From positions 2,542,001 through 2,606,000 of the forward strand of contig NZ_CP150274.1 of assembly GCF_037977055.1 (NCBI RefSeq): a stretch of DNA of 64,000 nucleotides, in the 5' to 3' direction. A program made the position numbers and the translations under genes. Below the pieces are notes generated by a model. It saw nothing but the letters and a program-made list of their open reading frames with translations. It was not told the origin of the DNA and did no database searches. Origin of the DNA: Paenibacillus sp. FSL K6-1096. Its GTDB lineage: Bacteria; Bacillota; Bacilli; Paenibacillales; Paenibacillaceae. Positions 1 through 8,980 of the stretch are shown here, piece after piece. Position 1 is the first letter of the stretch; each line of letters opens with the position of its first letter.

Positions 1-466
1 TCAGCAGGACGAATAGGATGGCAATAGGCACATTATAAGGATGAAGACTGGGAAAAGCCGAGGTAATCGCATCCGTCCCGGCCGATACGCTGACCGCCAC
101 CGTCAATATATAATCGACCAACAGGGAACCGCCGGCCACCAGACCCGGATATTTACCCAGGTTCTCCTTGGATACTACATAAGCGCCGCCCCCGTGGGGA
201 TAGGCAAAGATAATCTGCCTGTAGGACAGGATCAGGGCCAGCAGCAGCACCAGCACTCCGGCTGCGATCGGAATCGAGTACCAGAATGCGGCCGCGCTGA
301 TCGTTACCAGCACCAGCAGAATCTGCTCCGGCCCGTAAGCCACGGAGGATAAGGCATCCGAGGACAGAATGGCGAGGGCTTTGGTTTTGCTCAGCTTCTG
401 CTCGCCCAACTGCTCGGACTTCAGAGGCCGTCCGATCAGGAACCTTTTTACCGAGGACATCATCAT
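1..466 (-). CDS. kimA: KimA-type potassium importer, N-terminal part
   Basis: This gene runs off the left edge; about 155 N-terminal residues are present. Three consecutive ATG codons (466, 463, 460) follow a GGTGAG ribosome-binding site; the last two fit the spacing best. The protein starts MMMSSVKRFLIGRPLKSEQL and continues with LSSDALSSVAYGPEQILL, AAFWYSIPIA and FAYPHGGGAYVVSKENLG, which I recognise as the N-terminus of B. subtilis KimA (formerly YdaO), a KUP-family high-affinity K+ importer of the plasma membrane. Hydrophobic segments cover roughly residues 25-75 and 105-155. In B. subtilis kimA is controlled by a c-di-AMP riboswitch; I do not see that motif in the leader here. An amino-acid permease of the APC superfamily is the alternative, but the N-terminal match is specific. 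Confidence 0.85.
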   Translation of the reverse strand, partial: MMMSSVKRFLIGRPLKSEQLGEQKLSKTKALAILSSDALSSVAYGPEQILLVLVTISAAAFWYSIPIAAGVLVLLLALILSYRQIIFAYPHGGGAYVVSKENLGKYPGLVAGGSLLVDYILTVAVSVSAGTDAITSAFPSLHPYNVPIAILFVLL

Positions 467-631
467 CGCTCACCGACTTTTTTAATGTTATATTACCCAT
501 GCTGCACCAATAAAATCTCAGCCTTTAACTGGGTACGGACACTGCATTTGCTGCCCGTTCGATACTACATTAATCCTTTTGTCAGTTTCTGTATAGATGC
601 AGATTCCCAAGAAACCTTCCCACGCAGAAAC

Positions 632-676
632 AAGGGTGTTCCACAAGCGCTTTCATACGCCATGCAGAACACCCTT
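632..676 (-). terminator. hairpin after the GH32 gene, possible terminator
   Basis: A perfect 10-bp inverted repeat (AAGGGTGTTC at 632-641 with GAACACCCTT at 667-676) lies between the GH32 gene and kimA, 24 bp past the GH32 stop. The 25-nt loop is long and the minus-strand tail (GTTTCTG) is only weakly T-rich, so it may be a weak terminator or an attenuating structure. Confidence 0.4.
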
Positions 677-699
677 ATATATTTCATCCTATAATCAAT

Positions 700-2151
700 C
701 TACCGTATGAAGGACTGATTACAGCGCAGCCGGACATTTCCGCCCTCTGCATAAAAGGTGAGGCCGGAGCAGACTTCTGCCGGGAAGACCAGACTGGTAA
801 TGGATGCCTCACCATCATTGGCGAAGACCTCCACCGAGCAGGCATCGGCCAGGATGGTCAGGCTCCTCAGGCTGCCGATCCCTTCGGTGCATTGGGGCGC
901 AGAGAACATTTCCGCGAAGCCGGTCTCGCCGGAGTGATCCCGGCGCAGCGTTAGCGTTCCCTCCGCAGCAGTGTAGACCAGCTCTGTATATTCATCGGCG
1001 GTATGATGAAGAATAAGACCGAATTCGTCTGCGTCACTTTGCTCCAGCTTAAGCTCCAGCTTCAGCGCTGCGGTATTGCCGCTGTCAATCCTCCGCCGCT
1101 TGCCCGGTTCCAGCAGCAGCTCCGGCAACGCCGCTGACTCTGCGGCGAAGTAACGGTCCAGCTCCGCTACCGGCTGCTGGCGCACCAGGGTGCGGCCCTC
1201 TGCCTCATACAGCGTTAATTCACGCGGAATGGTCATCGTGCCGCGCCAGCCCCGGCTGGGAATCTGATTGGCGTACCGCCAGTTGTTCATCCAGCCGATG
1301 TAGATCCGACGCCTGTCCGCTGCCGGAATATCCGAGAAGCTGACTCCGGCGTAGTTGTCTCTGCCGTAGTCCAGCCAGCGGATATCCTCATGCTCTGGTG
1401 TGAACACGGAGCCGTCGAACTCCCCAACGAAATATTGCGTCCGCGAGCCGTAATTCAGCCCGCTGTTATCGCCGATGCTGACCAGCAGCACCCATTTGGA
1501 TGCCCCGGTCCCTTCGACCGGAAGCTGGAACAGATCCGGGCATTCCCATACCGCTTCATGGGAGCCGGCCCCTTCGCCGAATTCACTCTCCAGGCTCCAC
1601 TCCCGCAGATTCAGCGAGGAGTAGAAGGTAATCGTCTGATCGGTAGCCAGTACCATGACCCATTTACCGTGCTCCTCAGACCAGAACACCTTCGGGTCCC
1701 GGAAGTCCGCCTTCTCCGCATGGGATAGGACCGGATTGCCCTCATATTTACTCCAGGTCCGGCCGTTATCATGGCTGTAGGCCAGGCTCTGTCTCTGCAC
1801 GGCAGGCGACGTTGCCGCCGGCTCCAGATGGCTGGTATAGACCGCCACCATACCGGTCTTATCCGGAAAGAAGCCGCTTGTATTGTTCCAGTCAACGACC
1901 GCACTCCCTGAAAAAACTGTGCCGTGTTCGTCCGGATACAGCGCAATGTCCAGCTCCTCCCAGGTGATCAGGTCCTTGCTGACCGCATGGCCCCAGTGCA
2001 TCGGCCCCCAGATGCTTGAATGCGGATGATGCTGATAGAACAGATGATACTCACCCTCGAAATAGACCAGCCCGTTCGGATCATTCAGCCAATGCTGCTT
2101 AGGCGTAAAATGCAGCACCGGCCTCTGTTTGGTTCGCTCCACAATCTCCAC
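700..2151 (-). CDS. GH32 beta-fructofuranosidase (levanase/inulinase/sucrose hydrolase type)
   Basis: This 483-residue glycoside hydrolase family 32 enzyme hydrolyses terminal beta-fructosyl bonds of sucrose, fructo-oligosaccharides or levan. The three GH32 signatures are present: WLNDPNG at 21-27 (nucleophile Asp24), RDPKV at 151-155 (transition-state stabiliser Asp152) and ECPD at 203-206 (acid/base Glu203). A C-terminal beta-sandwich follows from about residue 340. There is no signal peptide, so it should act in the cytoplasm on imported oligosaccharides. The chosen GTG start lies 7 nt after AAAGGTGG. It is the last gene of a four-gene operon (two permeases, binding lipoprotein, GH32) divergent from a LacI repressor and a fructokinase, which supports import then hydrolysis of fructosides. 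Levan, inulin-type and sucrose substrates cannot be told apart here. Confidence 0.9.
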   Translation of the reverse strand: MEIVERTKQRPVLHFTPKQHWLNDPNGLVYFEGEYHLFYQHHPHSSIWGPMHWGHAVSKDLITWEELDIALYPDEHGTVFSGSAVVDWNNTSGFFPDKTGMVAVYTSHLEPAATSPAVQRQSLAYSHDNGRTWSKYEGNPVLSHAEKADFRDPKVFWSEEHGKWVMVLATDQTITFYSSLNLREWSLESEFGEGAGSHEAVWECPDLFQLPVEGTGASKWVLLVSIGDNSGLNYGSRTQYFVGEFDGSVFTPEHEDIRWLDYGRDNYAGVSFSDIPAADRRRIYIGWMNNWRYANQIPSRGWRGTMTIPRELTLYEAEGRTLVRQQPVAELDRYFAAESAALPELLLEPGKRRRIDSGNTAALKLELKLEQSDADEFGLILHHTADEYTELVYTAAEGTLTLRRDHSGETGFAEMFSAPQCTEGIGSLRSLTILADACSVEVFANDGEASITSLVFPAEVCSGLTFYAEGGNVRLRCNQSFIR

Positions 2152-2216
2152 TCCATTACCACCTTTATCTGTTTAAGTTTATAGGCACCTCAGTACCACA
2201 GTTATCCGGCCTCACC

Positions 2217-3836
2217 TCAGCCTTTATTCTTCAGATAGCTGTCATACCCCGCCTGCTTGATCTTCAGCCATTCGTCCAGCCCCAGCCGGGTCAGCTCGGC
2301 CTTGTAATCGTTCCATTCCGCTTCCACCTTGCCGGTCTTGATCCATTCCGCCCGCTTGCGGTTCACGTAAGGGAACAGGTCTGTCTCGATATTCGTCAGC
2401 TTCTTCTGGTCCTCCAGGGAATAGAAGACGCGCGGGAAGTTGTTGTCCGCCTTCATATAAGGCACCAGCTTCTCCTTCATCAGGTCCAGCCGCCAGGCAG
2501 CATCATCCGGCTTGGTCGTCACAGTGCCGTAGTATTCATCCAGAATCGCCAGCGGACCGCCGATGCTGGTTTTCTGGCGCAACTCCACCGGAGCCGCGCC
2601 TTCCAGCGGCAGATGCTTCAGCATCCGGGCCGCCTCATCGTATTCAAAAATATTCTGCTGCGTCTCATCCCCATACGTCCCCCAGTTATCCTGCACCGAC
2701 TGCAGCGGCTCATAGAGCTGATCCACCCACTTGGCCGTAAGCTCCAGATTCTTGTTCGCCCCGGTGATCACCATTCGGCCGCGGTCGAAGCCGAAGTTGT
2801 TCGTCCGCGTTACATTGACCTCCCCGTCCGGCCCGGCCAGCGGCTGCATCAGGTCGTATTTGTCGTTGAAGCCCGTAATATTGGATTTATCCCACTGGAA
2901 GTAGAGACCGTAGCGCTCACTCTGCCCTTTGGCCAGATAGGTATTATAATCCTGCTCAAAAGCCTCTTCGTCGATCAGATCCAGCGCATACAGCTCATTC
3001 AGATACTTGATGCCCTCTCTGTATCCGTCCTCACCCGCAGTGAACACCACCTTGCCGTCATTGGTCACCACGGTATGGTCGCCGTTATCCCCAAAGCCGA
3101 ACGAGCCGAACAGGAAGTTCATGTCCTCATTCCCGTTATTCATCACGAACGACAGCGGAATCTCATCCTGCTGGCCGTTTCCGTTCGGATCATCGTTCTT
3201 GAAGGCGAGCAGGACCTGCTTCAGCTCCCCGGTGGTCGTCGGCATCTTCAGGCCCAGCTTGTTCAGCCACTCCACATTAATCCAAGGCATCCCGTTGACC
3301 GAATGAATACTCTCCTTACCCGAACCCAGCTCCTCTATCCAGGGAAAAGCATAGATATGCCCGTCCTGCGCCGTCATCATCGATTTATATTCCGGCGCAG
3401 CGTCCAGCACCTTCTGCAGATTCGGCATGTATTTGGCAATCAGCTCCTCCAGCGGAACAATCGTCCCGTCCTTGCCCAGAGTGAGGAGATCATAATCCGA
3501 GTAAGCCGCATCGATGATGGCGTCAGGCAGATCGCCGCTGGCGACCGCCAGATTTCTTTTCTCCACAAAAGCGTCATTCGTATAGTTAGTGAAGTCGATG
3601 TGCACCCCGGTCTTCTCCTCCAGCCGCTTGTAGATCAGCTTCTCGTTCGGATCGGCAGGGGCCAGCGCCGAGCTCTGGGACATGAAATGCAGCGAGACCT
3701 TCTCCTTCAGCGGCAGCGTCACATTCTCCAGCTTGTAATCCTCCGAGGCCGCCGAGTTGCCGCCCCCACCGCCGCAGCCGGACAGCACCGCAGCCGAGAG
3801 TGCCACGGCGGATAGCGTTTGCATTGTTTTGTTCAT
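2217..3836 (-). CDS. sugar ABC transporter substrate-binding lipoprotein (family 1, LplA-like)
   Basis: The protein has 539 residues. The first 21 form a lipoprotein signal ending in VLSGC, so the mature protein should be diacylated on Cys21 and tethered outside the membrane. A glycine-rich linker follows, then a bacterial extracellular solute-binding fold typical of the long (500-560 aa) Bacillota LplA/YtcQ group. ATG 3836 is preceded by AGGGGG at 8 nt. It follows the two permease genes and precedes the GH32 hydrolase, so the ligand is probably a fructo-oligosaccharide. No ATPase is encoded nearby; in B. subtilis such CUT1 systems share the ATPase MsmX, and the same is inferred here. Confidence 0.88.
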   Translation of the reverse strand: MNKTMQTLSAVALSAAVLSGCGGGGGNSAASEDYKLENVTLPLKEKVSLHFMSQSSALAPADPNEKLIYKRLEEKTGVHIDFTNYTNDAFVEKRNLAVASGDLPDAIIDAAYSDYDLLTLGKDGTIVPLEELIAKYMPNLQKVLDAAPEYKSMMTAQDGHIYAFPWIEELGSGKESIHSVNGMPWINVEWLNKLGLKMPTTTGELKQVLLAFKNDDPNGNGQQDEIPLSFVMNNGNEDMNFLFGSFGFGDNGDHTVVTNDGKVVFTAGEDGYREGIKYLNELYALDLIDEEAFEQDYNTYLAKGQSERYGLYFQWDKSNITGFNDKYDLMQPLAGPDGEVNVTRTNNFGFDRGRMVITGANKNLELTAKWVDQLYEPLQSVQDNWGTYGDETQQNIFEYDEAARMLKHLPLEGAAPVELRQKTSIGGPLAILDEYYGTVTTKPDDAAWRLDLMKEKLVPYMKADNNFPRVFYSLEDQKKLTNIETDLFPYVNRKRAEWIKTGKVEAEWNDYKAELTRLGLDEWLKIKQAGYDSYLKNKG

Positions 3837-3855
3837 AACGAATTCCCCCTGTTGT

Positions 3856-4737
3856 TTATTTGATGGAACCTACCATGACACCCTTCTCGAAGTACTTCTG
3901 GAAGAACGGATACATAATGATCAGCGGCAGGCTGGAGATCACGATGGACGAATATTTGATCATTTCAGACAGCTTCTTCAGCTCCGCCTGGGCCAGTGCA
4001 TCGGCGATCATGCCCGGCTGCACCTGATTCTGGATCAGGATGGAGCGCAGCACCAGCTGCAGCGGGAACAGCCTGAAATCCTCCAGATAGATCATGGCGT
4101 CGAAGTAGGAATTCCACTGCCCCACGAAGGCATACAAGGCCAGCACGAAGATGATCGGCTTCGACAGCGGCAGCACAATCTTGAAGAAGATTCCCAGCTC
4201 CGATGCCCCGTCGATGCCGGCCGCCTGGAACAGCTCCTTGGGCAGCCCCTGGAAATAGGTCTTCGCCAGAATGATATTGAACACGCTGACCGCACCGGGC
4301 AGAATGACCGCCCACACCGTATTCAGCATCCCCAGATCCTTCACCACCAGATAGGTCGGAATCAGACCGCCGCCGAAGAACATCGTAATCAGGAAAAAGA
4401 TCATCACCGGACGTTTCCCCGCCAGCCCCTCAATGGACAGCGGATACGCCGCGAAGACGGAGAAGAACACCGTAGCCAGCGCGAAGGCTGCTGAGTACAG
4501 AACAGCGTTGAAGAAGCCGCGGATCATCGCGTCGTTGCTTAGGATTTTGACATAGCCGGTTACCGTCCAGTCTGAGGGCATTATAGCCAGCCCCTTCGTA
4601 ATAAGCACATTCGGCGTCAGGAAGGAGGCCAGCACTACATAGATGAGCGGAAACAGGATGGCCAAGATGAACAGACCGAGCAGAATATACGTTATAACCA
4701 GCAGGACCCGGTCCTTGCCGGAATATTGAATCTCCAT
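3856..4737 (-). CDS. sugar ABC transporter permease (LplC/YtcP type)
   Basis: This 293-residue inner-membrane protein has six predicted hydrophobic segments and the binding-protein-dependent transport EAA loop around residues 183-207 (AAGIDGA...IVLPLSKPI), which contacts the ATPase. The C-terminus KYFEKGVMVGSIK is typical of the LplC/YtcP subgroup. It pairs with the upstream permease to form the channel of the fructoside importer. The ATG at 4737 sits 5 nt after AAGGAGG, and the gap to the neighbouring permease is 14 bp, consistent with one transcript. Confidence 0.9.
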   Translation of the reverse strand: MEIQYSGKDRVLLVITYILLGLFILAILFPLIYVVLASFLTPNVLITKGLAIMPSDWTVTGYVKILSNDAMIRGFFNAVLYSAAFALATVFFSVFAAYPLSIEGLAGKRPVMIFFLITMFFGGGLIPTYLVVKDLGMLNTVWAVILPGAVSVFNIILAKTYFQGLPKELFQAAGIDGASELGIFFKIVLPLSKPIIFVLALYAFVGQWNSYFDAMIYLEDFRLFPLQLVLRSILIQNQVQPGMIADALAQAELKKLSEMIKYSSIVISSLPLIIMYPFFQKYFEKGVMVGSIK

Positions 4738-4751
4738 ACTTACCTCCTTAA

Positions 4752-5702
4752 TTAGTACAGCCCTTCCCCTTCATTCAGCCGCTTGACGACCGTATTGACG
4801 AAGACCAGCAGAATCACATTGATAACCGAATTGAATAATCCGATGGCAGTGGAATACGCGTAGTCTCCGGCCTGCAGCCCGACTTTGTAGACATAGGTTG
4901 CAATAATCTCCGAGGTTGGCGTATTCAGCGCCGTCTGCATCAGATACGCCTTCTCATAGCCGATAGACATAATGCCGCCTGCGGCGAGGATGAACAGTAC
5001 CGCCATCACCGGCTTCAGCGCCGGAAGATCAATATGACGGACCCGCTTCAGCAGGGAAGCCCCGTCCATCGTAGCCGCGTCATGGAGCTGAGGGTCCACA
5101 TTCGCCAGCGTAGCCACATAGATAATGGACGACCAGCCGGCCGTCTGCCAGATGCCCGACAGAATGTACACGGACCGGAAGTAGGCAGGATCACTCATGA
5201 AGGACACCGGCTTGCCGGTAAAAGCAGTCACCACGGCGTTCACCACCCCTGTCGGCGACAGGAAGACAAACAGCATCCCCGTAACAACCACCACCGAGAT
5301 AAAATTGGGCGCGTACAGGATCAGCTGGATATTCTTCTTCAGCTTCGCCCCCCGGATCAGATTCAGCATCAGCGCCAGCAGAATCGGCACCGGGAAGCCG
5401 AGGATCAGCCCGTAGGCGCTAAGCTTAAGCGTGTTCATCAGAATATCGTAGAAATTCGGCGACGAGAGGAACCGCTGGAAATGCTCGAATCCGACCCAAG
5501 CGCTGCCCATGATGCCCCTGCGCGGGCTGAAATCCTTGAAGGCAATAATCGCGCCGTACATCGGAACGTATTTGAAGATAACGGTTAGCACTACAGCCGG
5601 AGCCAAGAATAGATACAGAATATAATGCCGGCGCACGTAGCTTAACCACGACTTATGCCGGGTGAGCGCAGTGCTCCCGGGTGAAACCATCGGATTGGCC
5701 AA
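4752..5702 (-). CDS. sugar ABC transporter permease (LplB/YteP type)
   Basis: This 316-residue permease is the first gene of the fructoside import operon. It has the LplB-type N-terminus (YILYLFLAPAVVLTVIFKYV, then PMYGAIIAFKDFSPRRGI) and the EAA loop DAATMDGASLLKRVRHIDLP. About six transmembrane helices are expected. The start is a TTG at 5702 placed 7 nt after AGGGGG; an in-frame ATG at 5690 has a worse spacing. It would heterodimerise with the next permease. Transcription should start from the operator-rich region at 5756-5831. Confidence 0.88.
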   Translation of the reverse strand: MANPMVSPGSTALTRHKSWLSYVRRHYILYLFLAPAVVLTVIFKYVPMYGAIIAFKDFSPRRGIMGSAWVGFEHFQRFLSSPNFYDILMNTLKLSAYGLILGFPVPILLALMLNLIRGAKLKKNIQLILYAPNFISVVVVTGMLFVFLSPTGVVNAVVTAFTGKPVSFMSDPAYFRSVYILSGIWQTAGWSSIIYVATLANVDPQLHDAATMDGASLLKRVRHIDLPALKPVMAVLFILAAGGIMSIGYEKAYLMQTALNTPTSEIIATYVYKVGLQAGDYAYSTAIGLFNSVINVILLVFVNTVVKRLNEGEGLY

Positions 5703-6025
5703 TCTTCTTCCCCCTTCTGTTTATTTTACATTTGCCACTAATGAATAGGTTTTCATTTTTACATTTGACCATGTTTTGCATTTACAATTTATCAGATAAC
5801 CTTACAGGAAGTCAATGCATTTTGTGCAAAAAATTCATTGATATCGTGCATTTCACCGTGCAAATGTAACATTATTATAAGAAATCACTTAATTATACTT
5901 GCGTTAGGCTTATTTATGTAAAAATAATTTGTGCATTTGTAAAATTACGTTGTCAATTTTGGTGAAATGCTATATATTAGGTAACAGAGGTTACAAATCT
6001 GGGGATACAAAGGTGGAACACAGTG
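5703..6025. promoter_or_regulatory. divergent promoter and operator region of the fructan locus
   Basis: This 323-bp AT-rich gap separates the import operon (minus) from lacI-fructokinase (plus). A minus-strand promoter is visible: TTGACT at 5810-5815, 18 bp, TAAATT at 5786-5791. A plus-strand promoter is visible: TTGTCA at 5950-5955, 17 bp, TATATT at 5973-5978. Copies of a CAAATGTAAA-like element lie around both: 5724-5738, 5756-5770 and 5774-5787 downstream of the minus promoter, 5816-5831 and 5858-5870 upstream, and 5931-5948 just upstream of the plus promoter. A dyad GTAACAGAGGTTAC (5981-5994) sits directly after the plus -10. The likely ligand of these sites is the adjacent LacI protein, which would repress both directions and itself. 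Confidence 0.7.
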
Positions 6026-7066
6026 ATGAAGAAAGCCAAGGTCACCATTCAAGACATTGCCGATGCGCTGGGCATCTCCCGTAATACGGCATCCAAGGCA
6101 TTGAACGGCGCAGAGAGCGTTCCGCCCGAGACCCGGGAGAAGGTTATCAGCAAGGCGGCGGAGCTTAAATATAAACAGTTCTCTTACCTGGAGGCAACAG
6201 TCAGCACCTCCGACCAACAGGGCAACATCGCCCTGCTGACCAGCAATCTGCCCAACAGCTCCCACTTCGGCTCCCAGCTGCTCAGCGGACTGGAGAAGCG
6301 CATCAGCACCGAGGGGTATACCCTGTCCATTTATTTTGTCCGGGAGAATGATATGAACGGCATGACCCTGCCCGGCAATTTTGAGCCTTCCGGTGTGGAC
6401 GGCATTATCTGCATCGAAATGTTCAACAAGGAGTACAGCGGGCTGATCACCAGCCTCGGCATTCCGGCGATCTTCATTGACTGCGCGGCAGACATTGTCT
6501 ACCCCGAGCTGAAGGCAGACCTGCTGCTTATGGAGAATGAGCACAGTGTGTACGCCATGACCCGCAAGCTGATCGGCAGCGGGGTGGAGAGCTTCGGCTT
6601 CGTCGGCGATTACAACCACTGCCGCAGCTTTCATGAACGGTGGACCGGCTTCAACAGAGCGCTGGCGGACGCCGGAATTCCGCTGGATCCCGATTCCTGC
6701 ATCATCGGCCAGGACAAGGATTATCTGCTGGAAGCAGGCTGGATGGACAGCCAGCTGGAGGCCCTCAGCCAGTGGCCGTCCGCCTTCATCTGCGCCAATG
6801 ATTTCATCGCCATCAGCGTGATGAAATCGCTTAAGGGCAGAGGCGTCAAGGTGCCGGAGCAGATTGCGGTCTGCGGCTTCGATGATGCTTCGGAATCGCG
6901 GATCATCGAGCCTCATCTTACAACCGTCCATATCTACAGCGACCACATGGGTATTGTCTCCGCCGAGATGCTGCTCTCCCGGATCAAGGACCCGGCCCGG
7001 CCTTATCAGGTGACCCATGTCGCCACTGATGTGATATTCAGAGACTCCACCCCTGTTCCGAACTAA
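6026..7066 (+). CDS. LacI-family transcriptional repressor of the fructan locus
   Basis: The 346-residue protein begins with a LacI helix-turn-helix ([20 protein letters not shown], about residues 6-25) and the hinge helix region, followed by a periplasmic-binding-protein-like effector domain to the C-terminus. The ATG at 6026 lies 9 nt after AAAGGTGG; an adjacent GTG at 6023 is the alternative. It is the first gene of a bicistron with fructokinase, 22 bp apart, and divergent from the import operon. The inferred job is to sense imported sugar or its phosphate and release operators at 5724-5994. Its recognition helix reads SRNTASKAL, unlike the common SxATVSRVL form, which fits operators that differ from the usual CGCG-centred dyad. 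Confidence 0.9.
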   Translation: MKKAKVTIQDIADALGISRNTASKALNGAESVPPETREKVISKAAELKYKQFSYLEATVSTSDQQGNIALLTSNLPNSSHFGSQLLSGLEKRISTEGYTLSIYFVRENDMNGMTLPGNFEPSGVDGIICIEMFNKEYSGLITSLGIPAIFIDCAADIVYPELKADLLLMENEHSVYAMTRKLIGSGVESFGFVGDYNHCRSFHERWTGFNRALADAGIPLDPDSCIIGQDKDYLLEAGWMDSQLEALSQWPSAFICANDFIAISVMKSLKGRGVKVPEQIAVCGFDDASESRIIEPHLTTVHIYSDHMGIVSAEMLLSRIKDPARPYQVTHVATDVIFRDSTPVPN

Positions 7067-7088
7067 TCCGATCTGGAGGTACAAGCTT

Positions 7089-8066
7089 GTGAATTCCTAT
7101 GGTACAGTGCTTTGCGTGGGCGAGCTGCTCATTGATTTCTTTTGCACCGAGGTGGAAGTCAGCCTGACCGAAGGCCGGCAGTTCACCAAGCAGGCCGGCG
7201 GCGCTCCGGCGAACGTAAGCGCCGCCATTGCGCGGCTCGGCGGCCGCTCTGCCCTGCTCGGCAAGGTCGGGGCCGATCCCTTCGGCCGCTTCCTGACGCA
7301 GACGCTGGAGCAGCAGCAGGTGGATACCTCAATGCTGCTCGCGGATACGTCAGTGCCGACCACGCTGGCCTTCGTCTCACGCGCGGCGGACGGGGAGCGC
7401 GACTTCGTGTTCCACCGCGGGGCCGACCGGCTGCTCCGCCTGGAGGAACTGGACCGGCCGGCCATCCGCAAGGCTGCCCTGCTCCACTTCGGCTCGGCTA
7501 CCGCCCTGCTGGCCGATCCGTTCCGTGAGGTCTATTTGACCCTGATGGAGGAAGCGGAGGCCCAGGGGCAGTTCATCTCCTTCGACCCCAATTACCGGGA
7601 AGACCTGTGGAACGGACGCCAGGAGGAATTCATCACCCTGTCCAGAGCCGCTATCCGGAGGTCTGATCTCATAAAGGTCAGCGGTGAGGAGCTGGAGCTA
7701 ATCACCGGCGAAGAGGACTGCGCGGCCGCCCTTGATCTGCTGCATGATTGGGGAGCCGGAGCTGTCGCCGTCACGCTGGGCAAGGACGGCACGCTGATCT
7801 CCTCCCCGGGCTCCCGTATGCGGATTCCAAGCATCCCTGTGGAGTCCGTTGATTCTACCGGGGCCGGAGACGCCTTCAGCGGAGCGCTGCTCTGGCAGAT
7901 CAGCCGCCTCCCTGCTCCGGCCAGCTTCATCCATAGTCCGGAGCTGCAGCAGACCTTCGTCCGCTTCGCCAATCAGGTGGGGGCGATTGTCTGCACCCGA
8001 ATCGGGGCGATGGCCGCGCTGCCTACGCTGGACGAGGTGCAGGCATTTGTCCCTCACAGCAGCTAA
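7089..8066 (+). CDS. PfkB-family sugar kinase, probable fructokinase
   Basis: This 325-residue cytoplasmic kinase has both ribokinase/PfkB signatures: the N-terminal [17 protein letters not shown] (about 36-52) and the C-terminal [14 protein letters not shown] (255-268) with the catalytic base Asp261 and the GAGD anion hole. It would phosphorylate fructose released by the GH32 enzyme to fructose 6-phosphate. The GTG start at 7089 is 9 nt after GGAGG. It follows lacI by 22 bp and ends before a strong terminator, so the two form one operon. Substrate assignment rests on context; 2-keto-3-deoxygluconate or ribose kinases share the fold. Confidence 0.85.
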   Translation: MNSYGTVLCVGELLIDFFCTEVEVSLTEGRQFTKQAGGAPANVSAAIARLGGRSALLGKVGADPFGRFLTQTLEQQQVDTSMLLADTSVPTTLAFVSRAADGERDFVFHRGADRLLRLEELDRPAIRKAALLHFGSATALLADPFREVYLTLMEEAEAQGQFISFDPNYREDLWNGRQEEFITLSRAAIRRSDLIKVSGEELELITGEEDCAAALDLLHDWGAGAVAVTLGKDGTLISSPGSRMRIPSIPVESVDSTGAGDAFSGALLWQISRLPAPASFIHSPELQQTFVRFANQVGAIVCTRIGAMAALPTLDEVQAFVPHSS

Positions 8067-8109
8067 CATCCTATAAGCATCAGGTCCGCTCTCCGAGCGT
8101 ACACATCGC

Positions 8110-8156
8110 AAAGAGCCCCCTGGCTGTCTGATTACAGATAGCCAAGGGGGCTCTTT
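8110..8156 (+). terminator. rho-independent terminator after fructokinase
   Basis: A long near-perfect hairpin with arms beginning AAAGAGCCCCC and ending GGGGGCTCTTT surrounds an ATTA loop. It lies 44 bp past the fructokinase stop codon. Confidence 0.9.
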
Positions 8157-8263
8157 CGTGTAGGGTCAAACCAATTGTTCCCTGCTGCTTAGATCACAGA
8201 CACCGGGGCGCGGTGCGTAATATGATAAGCACAATATCATACGACTGAAGGAGCAGTAGGTGC

Positions 8264-8962
8264 ATGAATGCGAAACGTGATTTCGATCATCTCCTGGCAT
8301 TTGCCAAGGATCTGATCCAGGAGAATCTCGGCTTTTATTATGATGTCAATTATGGCTATTTCCAGCCGGAGACGCATCCGGTTATAGACTTCATCCGGCT
8401 GATCGGCCGGCGGATTCAGGGCCAGCTCATGCTGATGCCCGCACTGCGGGGCGAGATCGACCAGATGGAACGGATCTTCTCGGACAACCTGTTCTTCGAC
8501 GAATGGGCCGAGGTGACGCTGGACGGCAAGAGCTTCCACTTCCTGATGAAGGAGATCGACAACAGCAGCAGAAGCATTAATCTGGCGCGCGACCTGGTCT
8601 TCCCCTCCCCCTGGATTCCCCGCAAGCTGCGCGACTGCCTGATCCGGATCGGCGAAGGCACGCTGAACGGAAGCTGGCGCCAGGATCAGGGGCATCAGGT
8701 CACCCTGTGGCTGCCGCTTGGCATCTCCTTCGTGGAAGGCTCAGGACATCATTCCATCACGGCGGGGATTGCCAAGGGCGAGGGGGAGCTCTACCCGACC
8801 CGGGTCTATGACATCAGCGCCATCTATGATCATGTTTATACGGACGGCAAATATTATTACAGAACCCATGACCATTCCATCATCTCCGATGTGCATTTCG
8901 TGGAATGCGCTGCCATCTTCGAGATCGGCCGGATCATGACCGCGCAGCGGATCATGTTCTGA
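8264..8962 (+). CDS. conserved-looking protein of unknown function
   Basis: I do not recognise this 232-residue protein. It is soluble, with no signal peptide or transmembrane segment. The ATG at 8264 follows AAGGAG by 10 nt. The N-terminal 100 residues look alpha-helical; the C-terminal half carries HHSITAGIAKGEG, DHVYTDGKYYYRTHDHSI and FEIGRIM, where several His and Asp residues cluster and could bind a metal. It stands alone between a terminator and a convergent lacI gene 18 bp away, so the context gives no function. It vaguely recalls DUF6710-type proteins, but I cannot confirm this. Confidence 0.6.
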   Translation: MNAKRDFDHLLAFAKDLIQENLGFYYDVNYGYFQPETHPVIDFIRLIGRRIQGQLMLMPALRGEIDQMERIFSDNLFFDEWAEVTLDGKSFHFLMKEIDNSSRSINLARDLVFPSPWIPRKLRDCLIRIGEGTLNGSWRQDQGHQVTLWLPLGISFVEGSGHHSITAGIAKGEGELYPTRVYDISAIYDHVYTDGKYYYRTHDHSIISDVHFVECAAIFEIGRIMTAQRIMF

Positions 8963-8980
8963 GTCAGCTTCACCGGTCGT

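Noticed and set aside
467..699. c-di-AMP (ydaO-type) riboswitch upstream of the kimA homologue
   Set aside because: The conserved GGGGTGAAT-like core and the expected stems are absent on the minus strand; only one 10-bp inverted repeat is present.
2613..3815. Long plus-strand frame opposite the binding-protein gene
   Set aside because: It is antisense to a well-recognised lipoprotein and its translation is Arg/His/Gln-rich with no motif.
5945..7084. Long minus-strand frame opposite the lacI gene
   Set aside because: A shadow of a clear LacI gene with codon pattern typical of the antisense strand.
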